Below, in pieces: positions 57,772-64,000 of a stretch of DNA of 64,000 nt. Source of the stretch: Rivibacter subsaxonicus (GTDB lineage Bacteria > Pseudomonadota > Gammaproteobacteria > Burkholderiales > Burkholderiaceae_C); assembly GCF_004217215.1 (NCBI RefSeq), contig NZ_SHKP01000007.1, forward strand, positions 434,001 to 498,000. Reading direction: 5' to 3'. The first letter of the stretch is position 1; every line of letters starts with the position of its first letter. The notes below the pieces were generated by a model. It did no database searches. It was not told where the DNA came from and saw only the letters and a list, made by a program, of their open reading frames with translations. Position numbers and translations under genes: made by a program.

Positions 57772-58134
57772 ATGAATGCCTTCACCAGCCTGCCCGTGCC
57801 GGTGCAGACCGTGCTGCTGCTCACCGCCAGCAACGTCTTCATGACCTTCGCCTGGTACGGTCACCTGAAGACGCTGTCGCACAAGCCCTTGCTGGTGGCG
57901 GTGCTCGTCAGCTGGGGCATCGCCTTCTTCGAGTACCTGCTGATGGTGCCGGCCAACCGCATCGGTCACGCCGAGATGAGCGTGGCCCAGCTCAAGATCA
58001 TCCAGGAGGTGATCACGCTCAGCGTCTTCGTGCCCTTCGCCTTCTTCTACCTGCGCGAGCCGCTCAAGCTCGACTACCTGTGGGCGGGGCTGTGCATGGT
58101 CGGCGCCGTCTACTTCATCTTCCGCAGAGGCTGA
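57772..58134 (+). CDS. DUF486 small multi-helix membrane protein
   Basis: 120 residues, four membrane helices, with TASNVFMTFAWYGHLK and SWGIAFFEYLLMVPANRIG, then EVITLSVFVPFAFFYLREP, the DUF486 hallmark resembling half of a DMT transporter. Function unproven. It precedes the deoxynucleoside kinase by 3 bp. Confidence 0.88.
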   Translation: MNAFTSLPVPVQTVLLLTASNVFMTFAWYGHLKTLSHKPLLVAVLVSWGIAFFEYLLMVPANRIGHAEMSVAQLKIIQEVITLSVFVPFAFFYLREPLKLDYLWAGLCMVGAVYFIFRRG

Positions 58135-58137
58135 GCC

Positions 58138-58860
58138 ATGCTGATGCGCTTCTCGCATGTCGTAGTCGAAGGCCCGATCGGCGTCGGCAAGACCACGCTC
58201 GCTACCGCACTGGCGCGCCACTGGGGCGCGCGTGCGGTGCTCGAACGGCCCGAGCACAACCCCTTTCTCGAACGCTTCTATGCCCATGGCGCCGGGCGCG
58301 ACAACCCCTATGCGCTGCAGACCCAGCTCAGCTTCCTGTTCCAGCGCGTCGAGCAGATGCGCGACCTGGGCCAGGCCGGGGTCTTCGAGACCGGCGTCGT
58401 CAGCGACTTCCTGTTCGCCAAGGACAGCCTGTTCGCGATGCTCAATCTCGGCGACGATGATCTCGCGCTCTACCGCCAGATCTACCGCCGCGAACAGCAG
58501 CGCTTGCCCGAGCCCGATCTGGTGATCTGGCTGCAGGCCGAGCCCGACGTTCTGCTGAACCGCATCCGCACCCGCGGCCGGCCGATGGAGCAGGGTGGCG
58601 CGCCGGGGGCCGGGATCGGCGAGGACTACCTCGAGCGCCTCAACGAGGCCTATCGCCAGTTCTTCACCAGCTACCGTGGCGCGCCGGTGCTGGCGGTCAA
58701 CGTCGAGGCCTTCCACCCCGCCGAGCGACCGGTCGACTGGCAGCGCCTGCTCGACGCGATCGCCGGCTTCGAGGGGCCCTTTGCCTACCTCGATCCTGCG
58801 GACTTGGGGGATGGTTCGCTGTCGGCCTCTTTCGGGCCGGCAGCCCGACAGCCGCAGTGA
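58138..58860 (+). CDS. dgk: Deoxynucleoside kinase (dGK/dAK type)
   Basis: 240 residues. P-loop VVVEGPIGVGKTTLATALA, LID-region RTRGRPMEQ and the NPFLERFYAHG and QTQLSFLFQRVEQM blocks mark the deoxyguanosine/deoxyadenosine kinase family. It phosphorylates salvaged purine deoxynucleosides. ATG 58144 is an alternative. The pcnB-folK-dgk order is common in beta-proteobacteria; panC/panB do not follow here. Confidence 0.88.
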   Translation: MLMRFSHVVVEGPIGVGKTTLATALARHWGARAVLERPEHNPFLERFYAHGAGRDNPYALQTQLSFLFQRVEQMRDLGQAGVFETGVVSDFLFAKDSLFAMLNLGDDDLALYRQIYRREQQRLPEPDLVIWLQAEPDVLLNRIRTRGRPMEQGGAPGAGIGEDYLERLNEAYRQFFTSYRGAPVLAVNVEAFHPAERPVDWQRLLDAIAGFEGPFAYLDPADLGDGSLSASFGPAARQPQ

Positions 58861-58946
58861 CGGAAGTGTGACAATCGCCGCCGGCGCCCGCGGGTGCCGG
58901 GCGGCCGGCCCACCTTCCGGCCAAATCCAGAAATCCGGAGACGTGC

Positions 58947-59594
58947 ATGCTGTTTGGCAAGCTGTTGCCTCGCGAAGGTAACTTTTTCGAGTTGTTCGAC
59001 CAGCATGGCCAGCACATCGTGGAAGGCTCGCGCGCCTTCCTGCGGATGGTCGAGAACTACGCCAACCTGACCGACCGCGAGCGCCTGGCAGCCGAGGTGA
59101 TCGACGCCGAGCATGCCGCCGACAAGATCACGGCCGAGGTCAACCGGCTGCTGCATACGACCTTCATCACGCCGATCGACCGCGAGCAGATCCACGGCCT
59201 GATCAATGCGATGGACGACATCCTCGACCTGCTGCAGGACACGACCGAGACGCTGAGTCTCTACGACGTGCGGCGCATGACCGAGGAAACGCTGAGCCTG
59301 AGTCAGCTGTCCGCGCGTTGCTGCGAGCGCGTGCAGCATGCGGTGAACCTCTTGCCCAAGCTCAGCCAGCACACGGCGGTGGAGGCGGCGCTCAAGGCCT
59401 GCGAGGAGATCGACCAGCTCGAAAGCGAGGCCGACCGCGTCATGCGCAGCGCGATGAGCAAGCTGTTCCGCGAAGAGCAGGACGTGCGCGAATTGATCAA
59501 GATGAAGGCGGTCTACGAAATGCTCGAGACCGTCACCGACCGCTGCGAGGACGTGGCCAACCTGATCGAGGGCATCGTCCTCGAGAACTCCTGA
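58947..59594 (+). CDS. DUF47/PhoU-like phosphate transport regulator
   Basis: 215 residues, all helical (FGKLLPREGNFFELFDQHGQHIVEGSRAF; HAADKITAEVNRLLHTTFITPIDREQIHGL; AMDDILDLLQDTTETL). This is the TIGR00153/DUF47 family, PhoU-like proteins paired with Pit transporters. It likely controls phosphate flux through the downstream Pit. 34 bp before pit. Confidence 0.93.
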   Translation: MLFGKLLPREGNFFELFDQHGQHIVEGSRAFLRMVENYANLTDRERLAAEVIDAEHAADKITAEVNRLLHTTFITPIDREQIHGLINAMDDILDLLQDTTETLSLYDVRRMTEETLSLSQLSARCCERVQHAVNLLPKLSQHTAVEAALKACEEIDQLESEADRVMRSAMSKLFREEQDVRELIKMKAVYEMLETVTDRCEDVANLIEGIVLENS

Positions 59595-59628
59595 TCCGCG
59601 CCCGCGGCTCAGGCAGGAAGGCGCTCTG

Positions 59629-60639
59629 ATGGAAGCGGTACAACTCAGTTTCTGGGTGGTCGCCGGACTGGTCGCGCTGGCCATCCTGTTCGACTTCATG
59701 AACGGCTTTCACGACGCGGCGAACTCGATCGCCACCGTCGTCAGCACCGGCGTGCTCAAGCCGCAGCAGGCGGTCGTGTTTGCCGCCTTCTTCAACTTCA
59801 TCGCGCTGTTCATCTTCCAGCTCTCGGTCGCCAAGACCATCGGCAAGGGCATCGTCGAGCCCGGCGTGGTCGATGCCCACGTGGTGTTCGGTGCGCTGAT
59901 CGGTGCGATCGCCTGGAACGTCATCACCTGGTTCTACGGCATCCCGTCGAGCAGCTCGCACGCGCTGATCGGCGGCCTGGTCGGTGCCACGATGGCCAAG
60001 GTCGGCGCCTCCGGCCTGATCGCGGCCGGTGTGTTCAAGACGGTGGCCTTCATCTTCGTTTCGCCGCTGCTCGGCTTCGTGTTCGGATCGGTGCTGCTGG
60101 TGATCGTCGCCCACCTGTTCCAGGGCAAGTCGCCGCTCAAGATCGATCGCCTGTTCCGCCGCGGCCAGCTGATCTCGGCCGGCCTCTACAGCCTGGGCCA
60201 CGGCGGCAACGACGCGCAGAAGACCATCGGCATCATCTGGCTGCTGCTGGTGGCCACCGGCTACGCCAGCGCCACCGACGCGCTGCCGCCCTGGTGGGTG
60301 ATCTGGTCCTGCTACATCGCGATCGCGCTGGGCACCATGTTCGGCGGCTGGCGCATCGTCAAGACCATGGGCCAGAAGATCACCAAGCTCAAGCCGGTCG
60401 GCGGCTTCTGCGCCGAGGCGGGCGGAGCGGTGACGCTGTTCATCGCGACCGGCCTCGGCGTGCCGGTCAGCACCACCCACACCATCACCGGCGCGATCGT
60501 CGGCGTCGGCTCGACCCGCCGCATGAGCGCGGTGCGCTGGGGCGTGGCCGGCCGCATCGTCTGGGCCTGGATCTTCACGATCCCGGCCGCGGCCCTGATC
60601 GCCGCGGTCTTCTACTGGCTCAGCACGCTGCTCTTCTAG
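59629..60639 (+). CDS. pit: Low-affinity inorganic phosphate transporter Pit
   Basis: 336 residues, about 10 membrane helices. It carries the two PiT half-signatures: FDFMNGFHDAANSIATVVSTGVL near the start and ALGTMFGGWRIVKTMGQKITKLKPVGGFCAEAGGA with VPVSTTHTITGAIVGVG near the end. It moves metal-phosphate with protons. Forms an operon with the DUF47 gene; convergent with the peptidase. Confidence 0.96.
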   Translation: MEAVQLSFWVVAGLVALAILFDFMNGFHDAANSIATVVSTGVLKPQQAVVFAAFFNFIALFIFQLSVAKTIGKGIVEPGVVDAHVVFGALIGAIAWNVITWFYGIPSSSSHALIGGLVGATMAKVGASGLIAAGVFKTVAFIFVSPLLGFVFGSVLLVIVAHLFQGKSPLKIDRLFRRGQLISAGLYSLGHGGNDAQKTIGIIWLLLVATGYASATDALPPWWVIWSCYIAIALGTMFGGWRIVKTMGQKITKLKPVGGFCAEAGGAVTLFIATGLGVPVSTTHTITGAIVGVGSTRRMSAVRWGVAGRIVWAWIFTIPAAALIAAVFYWLSTLLF

Positions 60640-60658
60640 CGCGCCGCTGGTGAGTGGC

Positions 60659-61774
60659 TCATCCGGGCCGGTAGATCGCGACGCTGCGATTGCCGTCGGC
60701 GTCGATCGCCGCGCGGTACATGCCCTCGCAATTGAAGGGCATCGCGATCCGTCCGTGGCGGTCGACCGCGATCGCGCCACCCGAGGCGTCGGCGCCGCCC
60801 AGCTTGGGCAGCAGCTCGCCAATCACCTGGCGGCAGGCGGCCTCGAGGGTCATGCCGCCCAGCCGCACCCGGGCCGAGATCTCGTGCGCCGCGCCGGAAC
60901 GCATGAACCACTCGCCGTGGCCGGTGCATGACACCGCCACCGCCTCGTCGGCCCAGGTGCCGGCGCCGAGCGTCGGCGTGTCGCCGATGCGCCCGGCCAT
61001 CTTGCCGGTGCGCCCGCCGGTGGAGGTGGCAGCGGCCAGGTTGCCGCTCTGGTCGAGCGCCACCGCGCCCACGGTGCCATGCTTGATCTCGTCGCTGAGT
61101 TCGCTGCCGATGCCGCCGAGCAGCGCGTCGGTCAGCGTCGGTGCGCGCGCGGCGCGCCGCGCGAGTTCGATCTGCAGCGACTTCCAGCGCGTCTCGGTGT
61201 GGAAGTAGCTGGTCCGTTCGAGCTGCATGCCGACCCGCTGGGCAAAGGCATCGGCGGCGGCAAAGCCGAGCGTCACGTGCGAGGTGCGCTCCATCACCGC
61301 GCGGGCCAGCAGCACCGGGTTGCGCACCCGCTGCACGCCGGTCACCGATCCGGCGCCATGCGTGGCGCCGTCCATCACGGCCGCCTCGAGTTCGATCTCG
61401 CCGAGTTCGTTGAAGACCGCGCCGCAGCCGGCGTTGAAGAGTGGATCGTCCTCGAGCACCACCACCGAGGCGCACACCGCGTCGAGCGCGCTGCCACCGT
61501 CGCGCAGCACGCGCAGCCCGGCATCGAGCGCGGCCTCGAGCCCGGCCCGCAGCACCCGCTCCTGGGCCCGTGTCAGTTCGATCTGCGGCTTGGTGCCGGC
61601 GCCGCCGTGGATGGCGATCGCCAGCCGCGGGCCATGCTCGGACGGCGCCGGCACATCCTCAGGCATCGGGTCGCGCAGCGAGATCGGGCCCGAGTCCTCG
61701 ACGGCTGGTGGGCGGGCGTTGCCGCGCCCGTGCCCGGCGTGGGATCGGGCGCTGGCTTTCTTGCGGGTGGCCAT
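60659..61774 (-). CDS. Isoaspartyl peptidase / L-asparaginase (Ntn type)
   Basis: 371 residues from ATG 61774. Ntn-hydrolase fold: IAIHGGAGTKPQ, FNAGCGAVFNELGEIELEAAVMDG, and nucleophile Thr234 in IKHGTVGAVALD, where the proenzyme cleaves itself after Gly233. It hydrolyses beta-aspartyl dipeptides and asparagine. The N-terminal 45 residues are a basic, low-complexity extension not part of the domain. A role in repair or peptide recycling is likely. Confidence 0.93.
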   Translation of the reverse strand: MATRKKASARSHAGHGRGNARPPAVEDSGPISLRDPMPEDVPAPSEHGPRLAIAIHGGAGTKPQIELTRAQERVLRAGLEAALDAGLRVLRDGGSALDAVCASVVVLEDDPLFNAGCGAVFNELGEIELEAAVMDGATHGAGSVTGVQRVRNPVLLARAVMERTSHVTLGFAAADAFAQRVGMQLERTSYFHTETRWKSLQIELARRAARAPTLTDALLGGIGSELSDEIKHGTVGAVALDQSGNLAAATSTGGRTGKMAGRIGDTPTLGAGTWADEAVAVSCTGHGEWFMRSGAAHEISARVRLGGMTLEAACRQVIGELLPKLGGADASGGAIAVDRHGRIAMPFNCEGMYRAAIDADGNRSVAIYRPG

Positions 61775-61802
61775 GGCGGCAACGGTAGCGCAAAGACCGG
61801 TG

Positions 61803-63689
61803 CTAACGCAGCCCAAGCTTGAAGGCGATCATCGCCCGCAGCTTGTTGGGCACGACCGGCTTGAGCAGCAGGTGGAAGTCGTGCCGATGGGCGTCCGCCT
61901 CGTGGCCGGTCATCGTGCTGCCGGTCACCATGATCGCCGGCAGATCGGGACGCGCGAGCGTGCGGCGCAGGGTCAGCAGCGCATCGACCCCGGTGCCCTC
62001 GGGCAGCCGGAAGTCGACGATCAGCAGGTCGGGTAGCGCCTCGGGCCCGGCCGCCACGGCGGCCGCTGCCCAGGCCTCGGCGGCGGCGGTGTTCTCGAAG
62101 GCATGCACGCTCGCGCCCCAGCCCTTGAGCAGCACCGCCAGGCCTTCGCGCACGGCCGGCTCGTCCTCGACGACCAGGATGCGGCGGTGATCGAGCGTGA
62201 CGCCGAGCCCGACGCGCGCGGCCGGCGGCGTGCCGGCCAGTGTGCGCGGCGTCCGGCCCGCCGGCAGGCTGATGCTGAAGACGCTGCCGCGCCCGCGCTG
62301 CGAGCGCAGGGCCAGCGGCGCGTCCATCATGGCCGCCAGCCGCTTGACGATCGACAGGCCGAGGCCGAGCCCCTTGCGCTCGTGCGCCGTGGCCGGGGTG
62401 CTGCCGGGCACCTGGTAGAACTCGTCGAAGATGCGCTGCTGCTCGGCCGGCGCGATGCCGCTGCCGCTGTCCCAGACCTGGATCAGCACCCGGTCGCCGC
62501 GCCGGCGCGCACCGACCAGCACGCCACCCTCGCTGGTGTAGCGGATCGCGTTGGCGACCAGGTTGCGCACGACGCGATCGACCAGCACCGGGTCGGCATG
62601 CACCACCTGCTGGTGGCCGCGCAGGCGCAGCGCCAGGCCCTTCTCGAAGGCGGTCGGCTCGTACTGCAGCGCGATGCGCGCGAACAACTCGCGCAGCGCG
62701 AAGTGCTGCGGCTGCGGCTCGACGCCGCCGGTGTCGATCTTGGTGATGTCGAGCAACTCGCTGAACAGGCCCTCGAGCGCGTCGACCGAGCTGTTGATGC
62801 TGTTGACCAGGTGCGTGACCTCCTCGTCGCCGCGGCTCTTGGCGCGCAGCGCCTCGGCGAACAACCCCATCGCATGCAGTGGCTGGCGCAGGTCGTGGCT
62901 GGCGGCGGCGAAGAACTGGGTCTTGGCGCGGTTGGCTGTCTCGGCCTCGCGGCGCGCGGCCTCGGCCGCGGCCTTCTCGCGCTGAAGCTGGGCCGCCAGC
63001 TGCGCGCTGCGGACCTTCAGCGCGACCATGCTGTCGAAGGTGGCGCGGTAGACGCGGCCGACGCTGAGGATCATCACGAAGGCCAGCGCCAGCACCAGCG
63101 CCAGCTGCCAGTTGTCGCCGCCGAGCGTGCCGATGCGGGCCAGCATCGGCAGCAGGATCAGGCTGGTGAAGCCGAGGAAGGTGCCGAACTGCGGTGCCAG
63201 CACCGCGATCGAGGCTGCGCTGAAGCTGAAGCCGATGACGATCAGCGCCGCGCGCTGGGCGGTGTCGCCATGCACGTAGAGCATCCAGGCCGCCAGGCCC
63301 CAGACCGCGCCCGAGCCGAGCGCGCCCAGGTCCCACAGCCGCAGCCACTTGCGGGCCGCCTCGGGCGCGATGGCCTCGGCGCGCCGGTAGCGCACCCGCA
63401 GCAGCATGCGCAGGCTGAAGACCAGCAGGAACAGCAGGCCCCAGCCGAGCAGCATCGGCAGCGGGGCATGGCCGACGAACAGCCAGACCGTGGCGCTCGC
63501 GCCGAGCAGGTGGCCGAACAGCGAGACGCCGGTCTGGGCCATCAACGAGTCGACCTTGTCGGGCAGCAGGCTGTCGTCGTCGTGGCTGCTGGCCGGCAGC
63601 AGCGGCAGCTCGAGGGCGTCGCGCACGGCCGGCGTCGCCGGCTCGCCGGCTGCGGGGCCGCCGACGCCGCTGGAAGTCACGGGCGGCAA
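61803..63689 (-). CDS. Membrane hybrid histidine kinase
   Basis: 628 residues from TTG 63689; GTG 63680 or the Met at residue 50 are possible. Six or so membrane helices (about 55-215) and a coiled coil (225-255) precede HisKA with His265 in FFAAASHDLRQPLHAM. Next is an HATPase (NLVANAIRYTSEGG; GLGLGLSIVKR). A C-terminal receiver (about 500-625) has Asp559 in LLIVDFRLPEG. The HDLRQPLHAMGLF variant is typical of hybrid kinases paired with LuxR-type regulators, and one lies immediately upstream. No Hpt domain is seen. Confidence 0.9.
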   Translation of the reverse strand: MPPVTSSGVGGPAAGEPATPAVRDALELPLLPASSHDDDSLLPDKVDSLMAQTGVSLFGHLLGASATVWLFVGHAPLPMLLGWGLLFLLVFSLRMLLRVRYRRAEAIAPEAARKWLRLWDLGALGSGAVWGLAAWMLYVHGDTAQRAALIVIGFSFSAASIAVLAPQFGTFLGFTSLILLPMLARIGTLGGDNWQLALVLALAFVMILSVGRVYRATFDSMVALKVRSAQLAAQLQREKAAAEAARREAETANRAKTQFFAAASHDLRQPLHAMGLFAEALRAKSRGDEEVTHLVNSINSSVDALEGLFSELLDITKIDTGGVEPQPQHFALRELFARIALQYEPTAFEKGLALRLRGHQQVVHADPVLVDRVVRNLVANAIRYTSEGGVLVGARRRGDRVLIQVWDSGSGIAPAEQQRIFDEFYQVPGSTPATAHERKGLGLGLSIVKRLAAMMDAPLALRSQRGRGSVFSISLPAGRTPRTLAGTPPAARVGLGVTLDHRRILVVEDEPAVREGLAVLLKGWGASVHAFENTAAAEAWAAAAVAAGPEALPDLLIVDFRLPEGTGVDALLTLRRTLARPDLPAIMVTGSTMTGHEADAHRHDFHLLLKPVVPNKLRAMIAFKLGLR

Positions 63690-63711
63690 GCCGGTGCGCC
63701 CCTGGCCAGGC

Positions 63712-64000
63712 TCAGCGGCCGGTACGCCGCCAGCCCGGCGAGGCGCTGGCCTGGTGCGTCATCTGGCTCACCGCCAGCACCGCCTGGGTGCGCGAACTCA
63801 CGCCGAGCGCGCGCAGCACCGCGGCCACGTGGTCCTTGACCGTCTCGACCGAGATGTTGAGCTCGCGCGCGATCAGCTTGTTCGGCTTGCCCTGCAGCAG
63901 CAGCGCCAGCACGTCGGTCTGGCGCGGCGTCAGGCCCAGCGTGGTGATGCTGGGCGTGCTCTGGAAGCCGCTGTTGGTGGCCTGCGCGCCGACCATGCGC
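63712..64000 (-). CDS. LuxR-type response regulator, C-terminal part (window edge)
   Basis: The frame is open to base 64000, so only the C-terminus is present. The LuxR helix-turn-helix (LGLTPRQTDVLALLLQGKPNKLIARELNISVETVKDHVAAVLRAL by position about residues 20-65 of the visible part) is complete. A receiver domain is expected upstream of the window. It ends 22 bp before the hybrid kinase, so the two form a likely two-component operon. Confidence 0.88.
   Translation of the reverse strand, partial: RMVGAQATNSGFQSTPSITTLGLTPRQTDVLALLLQGKPNKLIARELNISVETVKDHVAAVLRALGVSSRTQAVLAVSQMTHQASASPGWRRTGR

Overview
The window is a GC-rich chromosomal segment from a betaproteobacterium, most likely order Burkholderiales (Rubrivivax/Leptothrix/Comamonadaceae-like). 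The evidence is gene content and order: rpsP-rimM-trmD-rplS, ftsK-lolA-rarA, divergent rpsT/murJ, pcnB-folK-dgk, a Bug-type solute-binding protein, an AlgZ/AlgR-type pair and a DUF47-Pit phosphate pair. Almost all of it is densely packed core genome, with many 4-bp ATGA stop/start overlaps. I see no insertion sequence, integrase, prophage or CRISPR array. One tRNA gene (Leu-CAA) is present.

Layout. 1-6.3 kb: the end of a TSUP permease, then a malonate-use operon (MatR-type GntR regulator, malonyl-CoA decarboxylase, Bug-type binding protein, crotonase, malonyl-CoA synthetase). 6.3-11.4 kb: a TM2 protein and a GNAT on the minus strand, then the S16/RimM/TrmD/L19 operon closed by a clear terminator, a CoA-type NUDIX hydrolase and a CobD/CbiB-like protein. 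11.5-20.4 kb: argH divergent from a LytS/LytTR two-component pair, an RsmB-like methyltransferase, an acyl-CoA desaturase with a palindromic promoter, rpmG/rpmB, trxB and a divergent Crp/Fnr regulator. 20.5-25.2 kb: ftsK, two atypical small ORFs, lolA and rarA. 25.4-30.3 kb: a branched-chain amino-acid ABC transporter (livHMGF), a Cys-rich miniprotein and a 2Fe-2S flavin reductase.

30.4-37.3 kb: an SDR-like protein, a degenerate HtrA-like protein, a rhomboid protease, tRNA-Leu, cysM-nudix-tusA, galU and a degenerate D-2-hydroxyacid dehydrogenase homologue. 37.3-44.5 kb (mostly minus): valS, arcA, an ArcD-like antiporter and a GMP reductase. 44.5-53.1 kb: a secreted protein head-to-head with a UvrD-type helicase, a Tat-exported PhoX phosphatase, rpsT, murJ and a SirB1-type protein. 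53.2-60.6 kb: hda, a HAD phosphatase, pcnB, a FolK-GNAT fusion, small proteins, deoxynucleoside kinase and the DUF47-Pit phosphate uptake pair. 60.7-64 kb (minus): isoaspartyl peptidase, a membrane hybrid histidine kinase and the C-terminus of a LuxR-type regulator cut by the window edge.

The most unusual items are the FolK-acetyltransferase fusion, the two foreign-looking coupled small ORFs between ftsK and lolA, a perfect palindrome wrapped around the desaturase -10 box, a nested inverted repeat between trxB and the Crp/Fnr gene, two enzyme homologues that have lost catalytic residues, and several genes whose -10 boxes lie so close to the start codon that leaderless mRNAs are predicted. I found no clearly new multi-gene system. 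These are individual leads.
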